Source: Helicobacter cetorum MIT 00-7128
GTDB taxonomy: Bacteria; Campylobacterota; Campylobacteria; Campylobacterales; Helicobacteraceae
Length of the DNA: 64,000 nt
Direction: 5' to 3'
Assembly (NCBI RefSeq): GCF_000259255.1
Contig: NC_017737.1
Location: forward strand, 1,364,001-1,428,000
Shown: positions 1 to 8,495 of the stretch, in pieces
How the letters are laid out: each line of letters starts with the position of its first letter
Position numbering within the stretch: the first letter of the stretch is position 1
Notes under the pieces: generated by a model
Database searches by the model: none
The model's input: the letters and a program-made list of their open reading frames with translations, nothing else
Told to the model about the DNA's origin: nothing
Position numbers and translations under genes: made by a program

Positions 1-782
1 AATTTGGCATTAAAGGACCCAATCTTTCTAGTGTAACTGCTTGTGCAGCCGGAACTCATGCCATTATTGAGGCTGTAAAAACCATTCTACTTGGTGGGGC
101 TGACAGAATGCTTGTAGTAGGCGCAGAATCTACTATCTGTCCTGTTGGTATTGGTGGATTTGCTAGTATTAGAGCTCTTTCTACACGAAATGAAGAGCCT
201 ACTAGAGCCTCAAGACCTTTTGATAAAGAGCGTAACGGATTTGTTATGGGTGAGGGTGCTGGAGCATTAGTGCTTGAAGAATATGAGAGCGCTAAAAAAC
301 GAGGCGCTAAAATTTATGCCGAGTTTGCCGGATATGGTGAAAGTGGCGATGCTAATCATATCACTGCGCCAGCACCAGAGGGCGAAGGCGCTTTCAGAGC
401 TATGAAAATGGCATTAGAAATGGCTCAAGTAGAAGTAGGCTATGTGAATGCGCATGGAACTAGCACTTATTATAACGACCTATACGAAACTATTGCTCTA
501 CGCAATGTCTTTGGTGGCAAAGATAAAGTTCCGCCGGTTAGCTCCACAAAAGGACAAATTGGACATTGCTTAGGTGCAGCGGGTGCTTTAGAGGCTGTTA
601 TTGCTATTATGGCAATGAATAAAGGGATTTTACCCCCTACAATCAATCAAGAGACTCCAGACCCAGAGTGCGACCTAGATTATATTCCAAATGTGGCTAG
701 AGAAAAGCAAGTATCAGCAGTTATGAGTAACTCATTTGGTTTTGGTGGCACCAACGGTGTTGTGATTTTCAAAAAAGCCTAA
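1..782 (+). CDS. fabF: 3-oxoacyl-ACP synthase II (KAS II), 5' truncated by window edge
   Basis: The reading frame is open from base 3, so the N-terminal part of the gene lies outside the window. The protein condenses acyl-ACP with malonyl-ACP in fatty acid elongation. The visible part has the active-site Cys in TACAAGTHA (codon at 42-44), the catalytic His in NAHGTST (about base 450) and the second His in [12 protein letters not shown]. It ends in the usual glycine-rich NSFGFGGTN motif. The next gene, accA, starts 31 bp downstream on the same strand, so malonyl-CoA supply and chain elongation are probably co-transcribed, as in H. pylori. The identification is firm. Confidence 0.97.
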   Translation, partial: FGIKGPNLSSVTACAAGTHAIIEAVKTILLGGADRMLVVGAESTICPVGIGGFASIRALSTRNEEPTRASRPFDKERNGFVMGEGAGALVLEEYESAKKRGAKIYAEFAGYGESGDANHITAPAPEGEGAFRAMKMALEMAQVEVGYVNAHGTSTYYNDLYETIALRNVFGGKDKVPPVSSTKGQIGHCLGAAGALEAVIAIMAMNKGILPPTINQETPDPECDLDYIPNVAREKQVSAVMSNSFGFGGTNGVVIFKKA

Positions 783-813
783 CACCAAACGCTTATAGAT
801 TAGGATTTTATAA

Positions 814-1743
814 ATGGCAGTTTATTTAGACTTTGAAAATCATATCAAAGAAATTCAAAACGAGATTGAACTAGCGCTCATTAGGGGCGATGAGGATGCT
901 AAGGAAATCTTGGAGGCACGACTAGATAAAGAAGTTAAAGCCATTTACTCTAATCTTAGCGATTTTCAAAAACTCCAACTCGCAAGACACCCCGATAGAC
1001 CCTATGCCATGGATTATATTGACCTAATCTTAAAAGATAAATATGAAATCTTTGGCGATAGGCATTATGCTGATGATAAGGCTATTGTTTGCTTTATTGG
1101 TAAAATTGATAATATTCCAGCCGTAGTTATTGGCGAAGAAAAAGGGCGAGGCACTAAAAACAAGCTTTCAAGAAATTTTGGCATGCCAAACCCTGAGGGC
1201 TATCGTAAAGCTTTGAAAATGGCAAAATTTGCTGAAAAGTTTAACCTACCTATTCTTATGCTTGTAGACACTGCGGGTGCATATCCCGGACTTGGCGCAG
1301 AAGAAAGAGGACAGAGCGAGGCTATTGCAAAAAACTTACAAGAATTTTCTAATTTAAAAGTCCCTACGATTTCTGTAATTATTGGCGAGGGTGGCAGTGG
1401 TGGTGCACTAGCCATTGCAGTGGCTGACAGACTAGCCATGATGCAATATTCAATTTTTAGCGTGATTTCTCCTGAGGGTTGTGCGGCAATTTTATGGAAT
1501 GACCCTAGTAAAACCGAAGTGGCTATCAAAGCAATGAAAATTACCCCCACTGATTTAAAAGAGGCAGGGCTAATTGATGATGTGATTTTAGAGCCTAGCA
1601 AGGGAGCTCATAGAGATAAACTTCTAGCTGCCAACACCATTAAAGAATATTTCTTAGATAGCTTACACTCCATTCAGCAAGACCCTCATTTTCTTGAAAA
1701 GCGCTATCAAAAACTCATGTCTTTTGGCTCATTTGTAGAATAG
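814..1743 (+). CDS. accA: Acetyl-CoA carboxylase carboxyltransferase subunit alpha
   Basis: This 309-residue protein has the usual length for AccA. With AccD (encoded at 13877-14746 in this window) it forms the carboxyltransferase that moves CO2 from carboxybiotin to acetyl-CoA. The crotonase-like fold is visible through GRGTKNK, the [12 protein letters not shown] segment, [20 protein letters not shown] and the [10 protein letters not shown] segment. The start follows fabF by 31 bp with no clear terminator between them. No terminator hairpin is obvious after the stop. The assignment is firm. Confidence 0.97.
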   Translation: MAVYLDFENHIKEIQNEIELALIRGDEDAKEILEARLDKEVKAIYSNLSDFQKLQLARHPDRPYAMDYIDLILKDKYEIFGDRHYADDKAIVCFIGKIDNIPAVVIGEEKGRGTKNKLSRNFGMPNPEGYRKALKMAKFAEKFNLPILMLVDTAGAYPGLGAEERGQSEAIAKNLQEFSNLKVPTISVIIGEGGSGGALAIAVADRLAMMQYSIFSVISPEGCAAILWNDPSKTEVAIKAMKITPTDLKEAGLIDDVILEPSKGAHRDKLLAANTIKEYFLDSLHSIQQDPHFLEKRYQKLMSFGSFVE

Positions 1744-2202
1744 AGTCAATAAATCTTACAATCAAAATTAGCCTTTCAATTACTCAAAAACCAAATAAGC
1801 TACTTGCTAAACCTAGCGCATCAAGGAGCTTTTAAATCTCTATTCTCCCCTAATTTTACTTGCTTTTTATTTTTTCAACAATGAAATGTTTTTTACAAAA
1901 ACACAAAGCTATATCACATGAAAGCCTATATCAAAAAATATTTTCTCAATAATCTATCTTATATTAATTAAAAAGTAATTTTTAACTATTTTTTAAATGG
2001 CTAGTTATTTTTCACATCTCGTTATGGCATTATTTTACAAACACCAAAACTAAGCCTCACAAAATAAATTTTTTCAATAACATTCCCCTATTACTTTAAA
2101 AAATCAATCTATAAAATAAAATTCTCTAAATAATTAAGACTGAGTTAAGGAAAATCCGCTTAAATTATCCTTTGGATTAATATTTGTCTTAGAAAGGGTG
2201 TG
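1744..2202. other. AT-rich intergenic region between accA and the SulP gene
   Basis: About 460 bp with no open reading frame of note and no recognisable RNA gene. The last 50 bases probably hold the promoter of the downstream transporter, because an AT-rich TAAATTAT element near 2161 lies about 40 bp before its start codon. I see nothing else that I can support. Confidence 0.5.
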
Positions 2203-3357
2203 ATGATAAAAAAAATAAAAGACGAATGGCTTTCAAACATTCATAAGGATTTGCTTTCTAGCTTTGTAGTGGGGCTTTCTATGATACCAGAGACTGCCGG
2301 ATTTGCTATTATGGTTGGGTTAAGCCCTAGCATTGCCTTTTTTACAACCTTTTATATGGCGCTTATTTTGTCTCTATTTGGCGCTAGAAAGGCTATGATT
2401 AGTGCAGCAGCTGGCTCAGTAGCTTTAGTTTTAGTTGGAGTTTGCAAAGACTATGGGATAGAATATGTTGGTATTGCGACCATTATGGCAGGAATTATCC
2501 AAATCCTTTTTGGGATTTTTAAAATAGGAAAATTATTAAAATATATTCCCCAATCTGTAATGTTTGGCTTTGTGAACGCACTAGCTATCTTACTATTAAA
2601 AGAGCAATTCAAATTTTTTGAAAACCAATCTTATCCCATGTATATGCTAGTTCTTATAGGCATTCTTATCATTTATTTATTCCCACTAATCACTAAAAAA
2701 GTCCCCTCAAATCTAATTTGTATTATTGCAGTTAGTGCAATAGCTATTATTTTTGATATTCAAGTCCCAACTTTAGGCACTATAGAACAAGGCAAAATGG
2801 AATTTGAATTTATGGCATTACCTCATTTAGATATGCCTATTTTTCTAGGCTTGCTACCTTATGCCCTATCTTTAGCCCTTGTTGGGACTATAGAGAGCTT
2901 GCTTACGGCTAAGACTTTAGACAACATCATTGGAGATTCTAGCGACAAAAACAAAGAATCTCAAGCGCAAGGTCTAGGCAATATCACCTCAGGAATCTTA
3001 GGAGGCATGACAGGCTGTGCTTTAGTAGGTCAATCTATCATTAATGCCAAATCAGGTGCTACCACAAGGCTTTCTACATTCTTTGCAGGATTTTCTCTCA
3101 TTATCCTAGTGCTTGTCTTTAACGAATATGTAACCAAAATCCCCATAGCAGCAGTTGTTGCTGTAATGATTATGATTTCTATAACAACCTTTAATCTCAA
3201 GTCTATTACCGAGATTACAAAAATTAGAATCCAAGATACGATTAACATGCTTATTGTGGTAGCTGTTGTATTAGCTACAGATAATCTAGCAATAGGTGTA
3301 GGCGTTGGGGTAGTAACCAATTCATTGCTAAACAAAATGACCTTTAAGAAATATTAG
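2203..3357 (+). CDS. SulP-family anion transporter without STAS domain
   Basis: The protein has about 384 residues in roughly ten or eleven hydrophobic segments. Its N-terminus (SSFVVGLSMIPETAGFAIMV) matches the SulP permease entry motif, in which a Pro-Glu pair lies in the first membrane helix. Later segments such as QSVMFGFVNALAILL and TAKTLD also fit the family. SulP proteins move sulfate, bicarbonate or other anions across the inner membrane. The usual cytoplasmic STAS regulatory domain is absent, so the chain stops after the membrane part. I chose ATG 2203 over the in-frame GTG at 2200 because AGAAAGGG lies just upstream. The substrate cannot be told from sequence. Confidence 0.8.
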   Translation: MIKKIKDEWLSNIHKDLLSSFVVGLSMIPETAGFAIMVGLSPSIAFFTTFYMALILSLFGARKAMISAAAGSVALVLVGVCKDYGIEYVGIATIMAGIIQILFGIFKIGKLLKYIPQSVMFGFVNALAILLLKEQFKFFENQSYPMYMLVLIGILIIYLFPLITKKVPSNLICIIAVSAIAIIFDIQVPTLGTIEQGKMEFEFMALPHLDMPIFLGLLPYALSLALVGTIESLLTAKTLDNIIGDSSDKNKESQAQGLGNITSGILGGMTGCALVGQSIINAKSGATTRLSTFFAGFSLIILVLVFNEYVTKIPIAAVVAVMIMISITTFNLKSITEITKIRIQDTINMLIVVAVVLATDNLAIGVGVGVVTNSLLNKMTFKKY

Positions 3358-3548
3358 CTTTGATTACAATATTAAGGGGGAGGATAAAAATTCTAATCTA
3401 TGAAAAATTTTTCCATTTTTGTCCAAACTATTTAAAAATAATCTTACTGCTTTTAAAAACAAAATATCAAATTTACAGACTTTTGCTAGTATTTGACTCT
3501 AAGCATTATGATTTTTCAATATGGTGCTTAAGATTTTTACTAAGAGAA

Positions 3549-3981
3549 AAAATGAAAGACATTAAAAAAACCCTTATTTTTATTTTTATGGTTGCACTAG
3601 GTTTTCAAGCTATTCAAGCTAGAGATTTTTCTAAGCTTAATGATAAAGAGCTTTTAAAACTAGCTGGAAGTCTTCCTTCTAGTGAGGCGATTGATTATCG
3701 TATGGAAGTGTCTAAACGCCTTAAAGCCTTGAATACTGAAGATGCTAAGAAGTTTCGTGCGAGTTTCAGTAGAATGGCTAAAAAAAATCTTTCAAAGATG
3801 AGTGAAGAAGATTTTAAAAAAATGCGTGAAGAAGTGCGTAAAGAATTAGAAAAGAAGACTAAAGGCTTAAGTGCTGAAGAAATCAAGTCTAAGGGGCTTG
3901 ATGTGAGTGTGTGTAGCGGTGATGTGAGAAAAGTTTGGTGCAAGGCTAAAAAGATTGAAGATGAGGGGCATTGTGCGCCTA
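3549..3981 (+). repeat. Left arm of a 433-bp inverted repeat
   Basis: Reading by eye, this segment is the reverse complement of 5206-5638 with no mismatch found. It starts three bases before a DUF1104 start codon and ends seven codons into the final stretch of that gene. The flanks on both sides differ completely. The arms enclose 1,224 bp containing another DUF1104 gene. Confidence 0.9.
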
Positions 3982-3986
3982 AGTGA
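3552..3986 (+). CDS. DUF1104-type secreted protein, copy A
   Basis: This 144-residue protein has a signal peptide (KKTLIFIFMVALGFQAIQA followed by RDFSKL). The mature part is a charged helical domain typical of the Helicobacter DUF1104 family, whose function is unknown. Two Cys near the C-terminus (VCSGD, VWCKAK) and a third in GHCAPK could form a disulfide. Frame-open sequence extends back to 3360, but it contains no signal-like segment, and the duplicate copy at 5192-5635 diverges right before ATG 3552. I therefore start there. The RBS is weak (AAGAG). The product is identical to copy B except at the last residues, where copy A ends in PK. Gene 4034-4534 follows 47 bp downstream. Confidence 0.8.
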   Translation: MKDIKKTLIFIFMVALGFQAIQARDFSKLNDKELLKLAGSLPSSEAIDYRMEVSKRLKALNTEDAKKFRASFSRMAKKNLSKMSEEDFKKMREEVRKELEKKTKGLSAEEIKSKGLDVSVCSGDVRKVWCKAKKIEDEGHCAPK

Positions 3987-4033
3987 GTTTATTAACTCTA
4001 GTAAAAATTTAATTTTAACAAAAAGGAATAAAA

Positions 4034-4534
4034 ATGGTAAAAAAATGTGTTTTAGCGTTCTCTTTAGCAACGCTTATGTTGGCTCCTTTGGGTGCTATGG
4101 ATTTTAGCAAAAAGAGTGATTTGGAACTAGCTAAAATGGCTGGTGTTGTAGCTCCAAAGGATATTGTGGATTATAAAAAAGAGCTTAGAAAGCGCTTGAA
4201 AGATATGAGCCAAGAAAAGCGTGCGAAGTTTCATAAACAATTGCACGAATACGCCATCAAGAACACTGATGATATGAGCGTAGAAGAGTTTGAAACGCAT
4301 AGAAAGGCAGTGCAAGAGGAGCTTAGTAAGCATAATATGAAAGACTTAGATAAGGAGCTTGGGTTAAAGTCATGTGATTGTGGCAAGAAAAAAGATAAGA
4401 AAAAGAACGAACTTGGTGCGAAGTCTTGTGATTGTAATAAAAAACATGCTCATGAGCATAGCAAAGGCAAAGAACATAAAGAACACGAAAAGCACCAACA
4501 GCATGAAAAGGAAGAAAAAGCGGATAAAAAATAA
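4034..4534 (+). CDS. DUF1104-type secreted protein with His/Cys-rich tail
   Basis: A 166-residue paralogue of the flanking genes. It has a signal peptide (VKKCVLAFSLATLMLAPLGA), then a DFSKKSDLELAKMAG start like DFSKLNDKELLKLAG in copies A and B. After about residue 110 it differs. Two LG-x-KSCDC-x-KK repeats are followed by a tail rich in His, Lys and Glu with many HEH and KEH steps. Such a tail suggests binding of Ni, Zn or Cu in the periplasm, which is an inference. The RBS AAAAAGGAAT fits ATG 4034. A hairpin terminator follows directly. The gene lies inside the loop of the inverted repeat, so its orientation could change by recombination. Confidence 0.8.
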   Translation: MVKKCVLAFSLATLMLAPLGAMDFSKKSDLELAKMAGVVAPKDIVDYKKELRKRLKDMSQEKRAKFHKQLHEYAIKNTDDMSVEEFETHRKAVQEELSKHNMKDLDKELGLKSCDCGKKKDKKKNELGAKSCDCNKKHAHEHSKGKEHKEHEKHQQHEKEEKADKK

Positions 4535-4543
4535 GCTTTTTAA

Positions 4544-4569
4544 GCCAACTCTTTGTTGGCTCTTATTCT
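4544..4569 (+). terminator. Rho-independent terminator after the His-rich DUF1104 gene
   Basis: The stem GCCAAC pairs with GTTGGC around the loop TCTTT, followed by TCTTATTCT. It starts 10 bp after the stop codon. Confidence 0.75.
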
Positions 4570-5191
4570 AATCTAATCCACTTTTGTGTTTATCTTTTAG
4601 TATTGGTTTTTAGGAATTAAGGCAATATTTTTGTGATAGATTTTTGTTTGATATGGTTATAGTTTTTTGAAAAAATTTGGCGTTTATTACCTAAAAAATA
4701 CTAGCAAAAATGATGTCTTATTAGTTAGGGTGTTTTCGTAATCTCATTTATAATTTATAAAATCCTTTTAAAGTAATTATTGTCTTTTGTTTTTATTGGT
4801 TTTTAATAGGTTGTTAGGGCTTAGTAGATTCAATCAAGTTTTTATGTGCGTGAATGTTTAAGGTTTTACTTAAAAAAAGAACCCCACATACACACCAATA
4901 AACCAATTTTTGGGGGGCTGAATTTTTTAAATTAATGCGTTTGCCAACAACTGCAAAAATCAAAAAAAATGAGCTAAAAAAGTTTGTTTGGTCTTCTTAT
5001 GCTTATATTCATGTTTTTGATGTTTTTCAAACAATCATAACCTTTATAACAATCACTTGATTTTAAGCCCAACTTTTTTATATTTAGCAACATCAACAAA
5101 CAAGAAATTATAAAGAATATCTAAAGTGTTTTATTCATGGTATATCCTTTTTAAGAAAGCGTGTCATCTCATTTTGTCTTAGCACAAAAAA
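4570..5191. other. Non-coding interior of the inverted-repeat loop
   Basis: About 620 bp without a credible gene on either strand. It separates the His-rich gene from the converging copy B. There is a run TGGGGGG near 4912, but no hairpin or RNA gene that I can identify. It may be remnant sequence from the duplication event. Confidence 0.4.
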
Positions 5192-5635
5192 CTAACACCC
5201 TTTAGTAGGCGCACAATGCCCCTCATCTTCAATCTTTTTAGCCTTGCACCAAACTTTTCTCACATCACCGCTACACACACTCACATCAAGCCCCTTAGAC
5301 TTGATTTCTTCAGCACTTAAGCCTTTAGTCTTCTTTTCTAATTCTTTACGCACTTCTTCACGCATTTTTTTAAAATCTTCTTCACTCATCTTTGAAAGAT
5401 TTTTTTTAGCCATTCTACTGAAACTCGCACGAAACTTCTTAGCATCTTCAGTATTCAAGGCTTTAAGGCGTTTAGACACTTCCATACGATAATCAATCGC
5501 CTCACTAGAAGGAAGACTTCCAGCTAGTTTTAAAAGCTCTTTATCATTAAGCTTAGAAAAATCTCTAGCTTGAATAGCTTGAAAACCTAGTGCAACCATA
5601 AAAATAAAAATAAGGGTTTTTTTAATGTCTTTCAT
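5192..5635 (-). CDS. DUF1104-type secreted protein, copy B (inverted duplicate)
   Basis: The 147-residue product is identical to copy A (3552-3986) over 143 residues, including the signal peptide. It then ends in TKGC instead of K, so the tail gains a fourth Cys. The DNA is identical as well, which implies recent duplication or continuing gene conversion. The upstream region differs: here AAGGGG lies about 11 bases before the start, a better ribosome site than that of copy A. The gene is transcribed toward the His-rich paralogue. The family function is unknown. Confidence 0.85.
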   Translation of the reverse strand: MKDIKKTLIFIFMVALGFQAIQARDFSKLNDKELLKLAGSLPSSEAIDYRMEVSKRLKALNTEDAKKFRASFSRMAKKNLSKMSEEDFKKMREEVRKELEKKTKGLSAEEIKSKGLDVSVCSGDVRKVWCKAKKIEDEGHCAPTKGC

Positions 5636-5638
5636 TTT
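5206..5638 (-). repeat. Right arm of the 433-bp inverted repeat
   Basis: Reverse complement of 3549-3981. The lengths match exactly and I found no mismatch on reading through. The arm contains nearly all of DUF1104 copy B. Confidence 0.9.
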
Positions 5639-5898
5639 AATTTAATCCCCTTTTAAAAACAACTAATAGCTATCTTGAAATTTCAAAATAACCTTTAGGT
5701 GTTTTATAATAGCGTAAAAACTAAATTTTAGGGTTATGTTAACATAATATTGAAAACAAAATCAAAACCAATAAAAAATATTTTTCCTTTAATAAAAACT
5801 AAAAAACTAATCTTGATTATTAGTAATATTATGCTATTTTCGCTATAACTTTTGGTTTTTAGGCAAAATACTTGATTTTATGGAGTTTGGAGTGGCTT

Positions 5899-6933
5899 AT
5901 GGGTTCAACTAATTATAAAAGTTATTTCTTAGGGCTTGGTGTTGTTGGAATTATTGTAGCACTCGCCCTTTATATCGCACAATTTGCGTTTTTTAAAAAT
6001 AATCATATTTCTGCACTTTTAGTGGGGGTGTTGCTTGGACTTTTGGGGTCTTTTATCTATCCTAAATATTCTCATCATCTAAATAGTGGGGTGCAATTAA
6101 GTGCGAAAAAACTCTTGCGTTTAGGTGTAGTTCTCTATGGCTTTAAGGTAAGCATAACAGAAATTTTAAGCTATGGTTTTTCACCCCTACTAATTGCCCT
6201 AATTGTCGTTATTGTTATATTCTTTATAGGGGTGCTTTTAGGCAATAAGCTAGGACTTGATAAAGAAACCTCTATGCTTGTTTCTATAGGGAGTGCAGTT
6301 TGTGGGGCAGCAGCCGTGCTTGCCTTAGAAGGGGTGCTAAAATCCAAGCCTTTTAAAAGCGTTATAGCGGTTGGAACGGTTATTGTCTTTGGACTACTTT
6401 CTATGTTTCTATACCCTTTTGTCTATAATTTAGGCATTATCCCTTTAAACCCTATGCAAGAAGGCGTATATATCGGTGCGACCTTACATGAAGTAGCCAA
6501 TGTTGTTGGGGCTAGTAGCTCTATTAACCTAGAAGCTGAAAAAGTAGCCATTACCATTAAAATGGTGCGTGTGATTTTACTTATCCCCCTATTACTTGGA
6601 GTTTCTTTTTACTTTTCAAAAAATAATAGCACTACAGAAAAAACCAAACTACAAATCCCATGGTTTGCATTCGCCTTTTTAGGTATGGTAGTGGTGCATT
6701 CTTATTTGCCCTTGCTTACAAAAGATGTCTTAAACCCTCAAACCTTAGAAAATAGTTTTGCTCTTTTGCGCCAAATTTCAGAAATTTTTCTTATTTTTGC
6801 AATGAGTGCCTTAGGACTTCAAGTAGATGTGAAAAACTTTGCCTCTAGTGGAGGTAAGGCTTTTTTACTAGCCTTGATTCTTTTAATCTTGTTGATTGGT
6901 GGGGGACTCTTTTTGGTTAAATGGTTAGTGTAA
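5899..6933 (+). CDS. YeiH/UPF0324 family membrane protein (putative sulfate exporter family)
   Basis: About 344 residues in roughly ten membrane helices. The family is recognised by KLLRLGVVLYGFKVS, the central GSAVCGAAAVLA motif, and IGATLHEVANVVGAS, all highly conserved in UPF0324 proteins. Family members are named putative sulfate exporters, but transport is poorly established. I chose ATG 5899 because TTGGAGTGG lies directly upstream. The earlier in-frame start at 5872 has no such site. The stop is one base before the next gene, so the two are surely co-transcribed. Both encode putative exporters. Confidence 0.85.
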   Translation: MGSTNYKSYFLGLGVVGIIVALALYIAQFAFFKNNHISALLVGVLLGLLGSFIYPKYSHHLNSGVQLSAKKLLRLGVVLYGFKVSITEILSYGFSPLLIALIVVIVIFFIGVLLGNKLGLDKETSMLVSIGSAVCGAAAVLALEGVLKSKPFKSVIAVGTVIVFGLLSMFLYPFVYNLGIIPLNPMQEGVYIGATLHEVANVVGASSSINLEAEKVAITIKMVRVILLIPLLLGVSFYFSKNNSTTEKTKLQIPWFAFAFLGMVVVHSYLPLLTKDVLNPQTLENSFALLRQISEIFLIFAMSALGLQVDVKNFASSGGKAFLLALILLILLIGGGLFLVKWLV

Positions 6934-6934
6934 A

Positions 6935-7564
6935 ATGCTAGTTTTTTTAAAGGGTTTTAGTTTAGCCCTTTCTTTGAATGCCGCCATAGGAGCACAAACT
7001 CTTTTTATTATAGAGCAAGGTATCGCTAAAAATCATGTGTTTTTAATCTGTTTGATATGCTTTGTTTGTGATATTTTTTTGATGAGTGCTGGAGTTTTTG
7101 GCGTGGGCTCGTTTTTAGCCAAGAACCCCTATGTAGCCCTAATTTTAAGCTTATGTGGAGCGCTCTTTACGGGCTATTATGCCCTTATGGCACTTCTAGG
7201 ACTTTTAAAAACCTTTCAAGCTAAAAAGACTCAAACTTTTAGAACCCTATCATTAAGGAAAACTTTATTATTCACTTTAGCGGTTAGCTTGCTTAACCCT
7301 CAAATCTACTTAGAAATGGTATTTCTTATTGGTGCGAGTGCACTCCCATTTGATAATACCAACAAACTTATCTTTTTAATTGGCGCACTCTGTTCTTCCT
7401 TAGTATGGCTTGTTTTACTTGGGAATTTATCCTTTCGCTATGGCTCCATTTTACTCAATAATAAAAAGGCGTTTATAGGCATGAATGTTTTAATCCTAAT
7501 AGTTATGGGGGCTATTTGCGCTACTTTAATGAGAGATTTTTTAATCGCCCTAGAAAGGCTATAA
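6935..7564 (+). CDS. LysE/ArgO-type amino acid exporter
   Basis: This 209-residue inner-membrane protein has six hydrophobic segments, the normal size for LysE-type exporters. The diagnostic N-terminus is present (FSLALSLNAAIGAQTLFII, compare the family G-P-N or G-A-Q motif), as is the conserved SLLNPQIYLE segment in the second half. The family exports basic amino acids such as lysine and arginine. The start lies one base after the upstream stop, so translation is probably coupled. It converges on the outer-membrane protein gene with only one base between stops. Confidence 0.85.
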   Translation: MLVFLKGFSLALSLNAAIGAQTLFIIEQGIAKNHVFLICLICFVCDIFLMSAGVFGVGSFLAKNPYVALILSLCGALFTGYYALMALLGLLKTFQAKKTQTFRTLSLRKTLLFTLAVSLLNPQIYLEMVFLIGASALPFDNTNKLIFLIGALCSSLVWLVLLGNLSFRYGSILLNNKKAFIGMNVLILIVMGAICATLMRDFLIALERL

Positions 7565-7565
7565 T

Positions 7566-8495
7566 CTAAAACAAATACGCATAGCTCACAAAGATTTCTT
7601 GATTTCTAAAGGTTTTAAAATGTTGGCGCATGGTTTGTTGTTGCCACACATTACTAGAACCAAAATTTTTCCAACTTTGTGCATTCAAACTATAATAAGG
7701 GATTTTTAACCCTACATTCAAGCGATTATGTCTCCCCACATACAAAGAACCCCCAAAATTCACAAAAAACCCTCCACCAGCTGAAAAAAACTTATCGTTT
7801 TGCTGTGTATTTTGATTTTCCCATTTAGGACTCCATAATATTGCGTATTCTACTCCACCCCCAGCAAAAATACCCATTTTTAAAAACAACATTTTTTTAA
7901 GCTTTAAAGATTGTTTTAAAATCACATCAATAGGAATATTCACAAACACATTGAGATTAAGCCCAAACGCCATGAAATGCCCATTATTAAAAAGGAAGTT
8001 TTGGGGGCTTTTGGTCTCTTGCAAAATTAAAGCGCCTTGTTGCCCCGTATTAGGGTCATACGCCCTTAAATCACTAGGGTTATAATTTTTGTTAGCAAGT
8101 TTAGTGTTGCCCCCCACTTTTTTCCCTAATTGAGCGTTAGCATATTGTATATCCCCCCACACTCTTAATCCTAAAATGTGATATTTGTCTATGGATATTT
8201 CATCGCCAACTTGAAAACTATAGGATAGGTCTTGATTCCCCTTATAATGAGCCTGTAATTTTTCGCCATAACAAGCATCATTAGGACAAGTAGGATTATT
8301 TTTGTAGGCTTGCTGCCACATTGTAGTGCGTGTGCCAGCCCCTGTGCCTAATTTAAAGCCTAAATAAATATGATTTTTAGTTTTAAAAAAAGGCATTTTT
8401 TCTAGGGTATTATCGGTGTTTGCCAAAAGAACCCCTGCAAAACTAGCTAAAAAAATAACCGCTTTCAAACGCTTTTTTGATTCAATTCTACCCAT
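7566..8495 (-). CDS. Hop-related (Hor-type) outer membrane protein
   Basis: A 309-residue protein with a hydrophobic signal (LKAVIFLASFAGVLLA). It has many Gly- and aromatic-rich amphipathic strands (YLGFKLGTGAGTRTTMW, FFVNFGGSLYVG) and ends in VSYAYLF, a C-terminal Phe typical of beta-barrel assembly signals in the Helicobacter Hop/Hor families. A Cys pair in CPNDACYG resembles the paired Cys of that family. The start ATG lies 31 bp inside the end of the dus gene. In H. pylori a Hop-related gene also sits next to the dus homologue. Ligand or pore function is unknown. Confidence 0.75.
   Translation of the reverse strand: MGRIESKKRLKAVIFLASFAGVLLANTDNTLEKMPFFKTKNHIYLGFKLGTGAGTRTTMWQQAYKNNPTCPNDACYGEKLQAHYKGNQDLSYSFQVGDEISIDKYHILGLRVWGDIQYANAQLGKKVGGNTKLANKNYNPSDLRAYDPNTGQQGALILQETKSPQNFLFNNGHFMAFGLNLNVFVNIPIDVILKQSLKLKKMLFLKMGIFAGGGVEYAILWSPKWENQNTQQNDKFFSAGGGFFVNFGGSLYVGRHNRLNVGLKIPYYSLNAQSWKNFGSSNVWQQQTMRQHFKTFRNQEIFVSYAYLF

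Noticed and set aside
1200-1601. Minus-strand open frame of 133 codons inside accA
   Set aside because: It lies wholly within a well-conserved gene and its translation has no recognisable features.
3360-3551. N-terminal extension of DUF1104 copy A
   Set aside because: It has no ribosome site or signal peptide, and the duplicate gene diverges just before ATG 3552, where a proper signal peptide starts.
5244-5492. Open frame antisense to DUF1104 copy B (and its twin at 3695-3943)
   Set aside because: It is a shadow of a Lys/Glu-rich gene on the other strand, with no ribosome site or family features.
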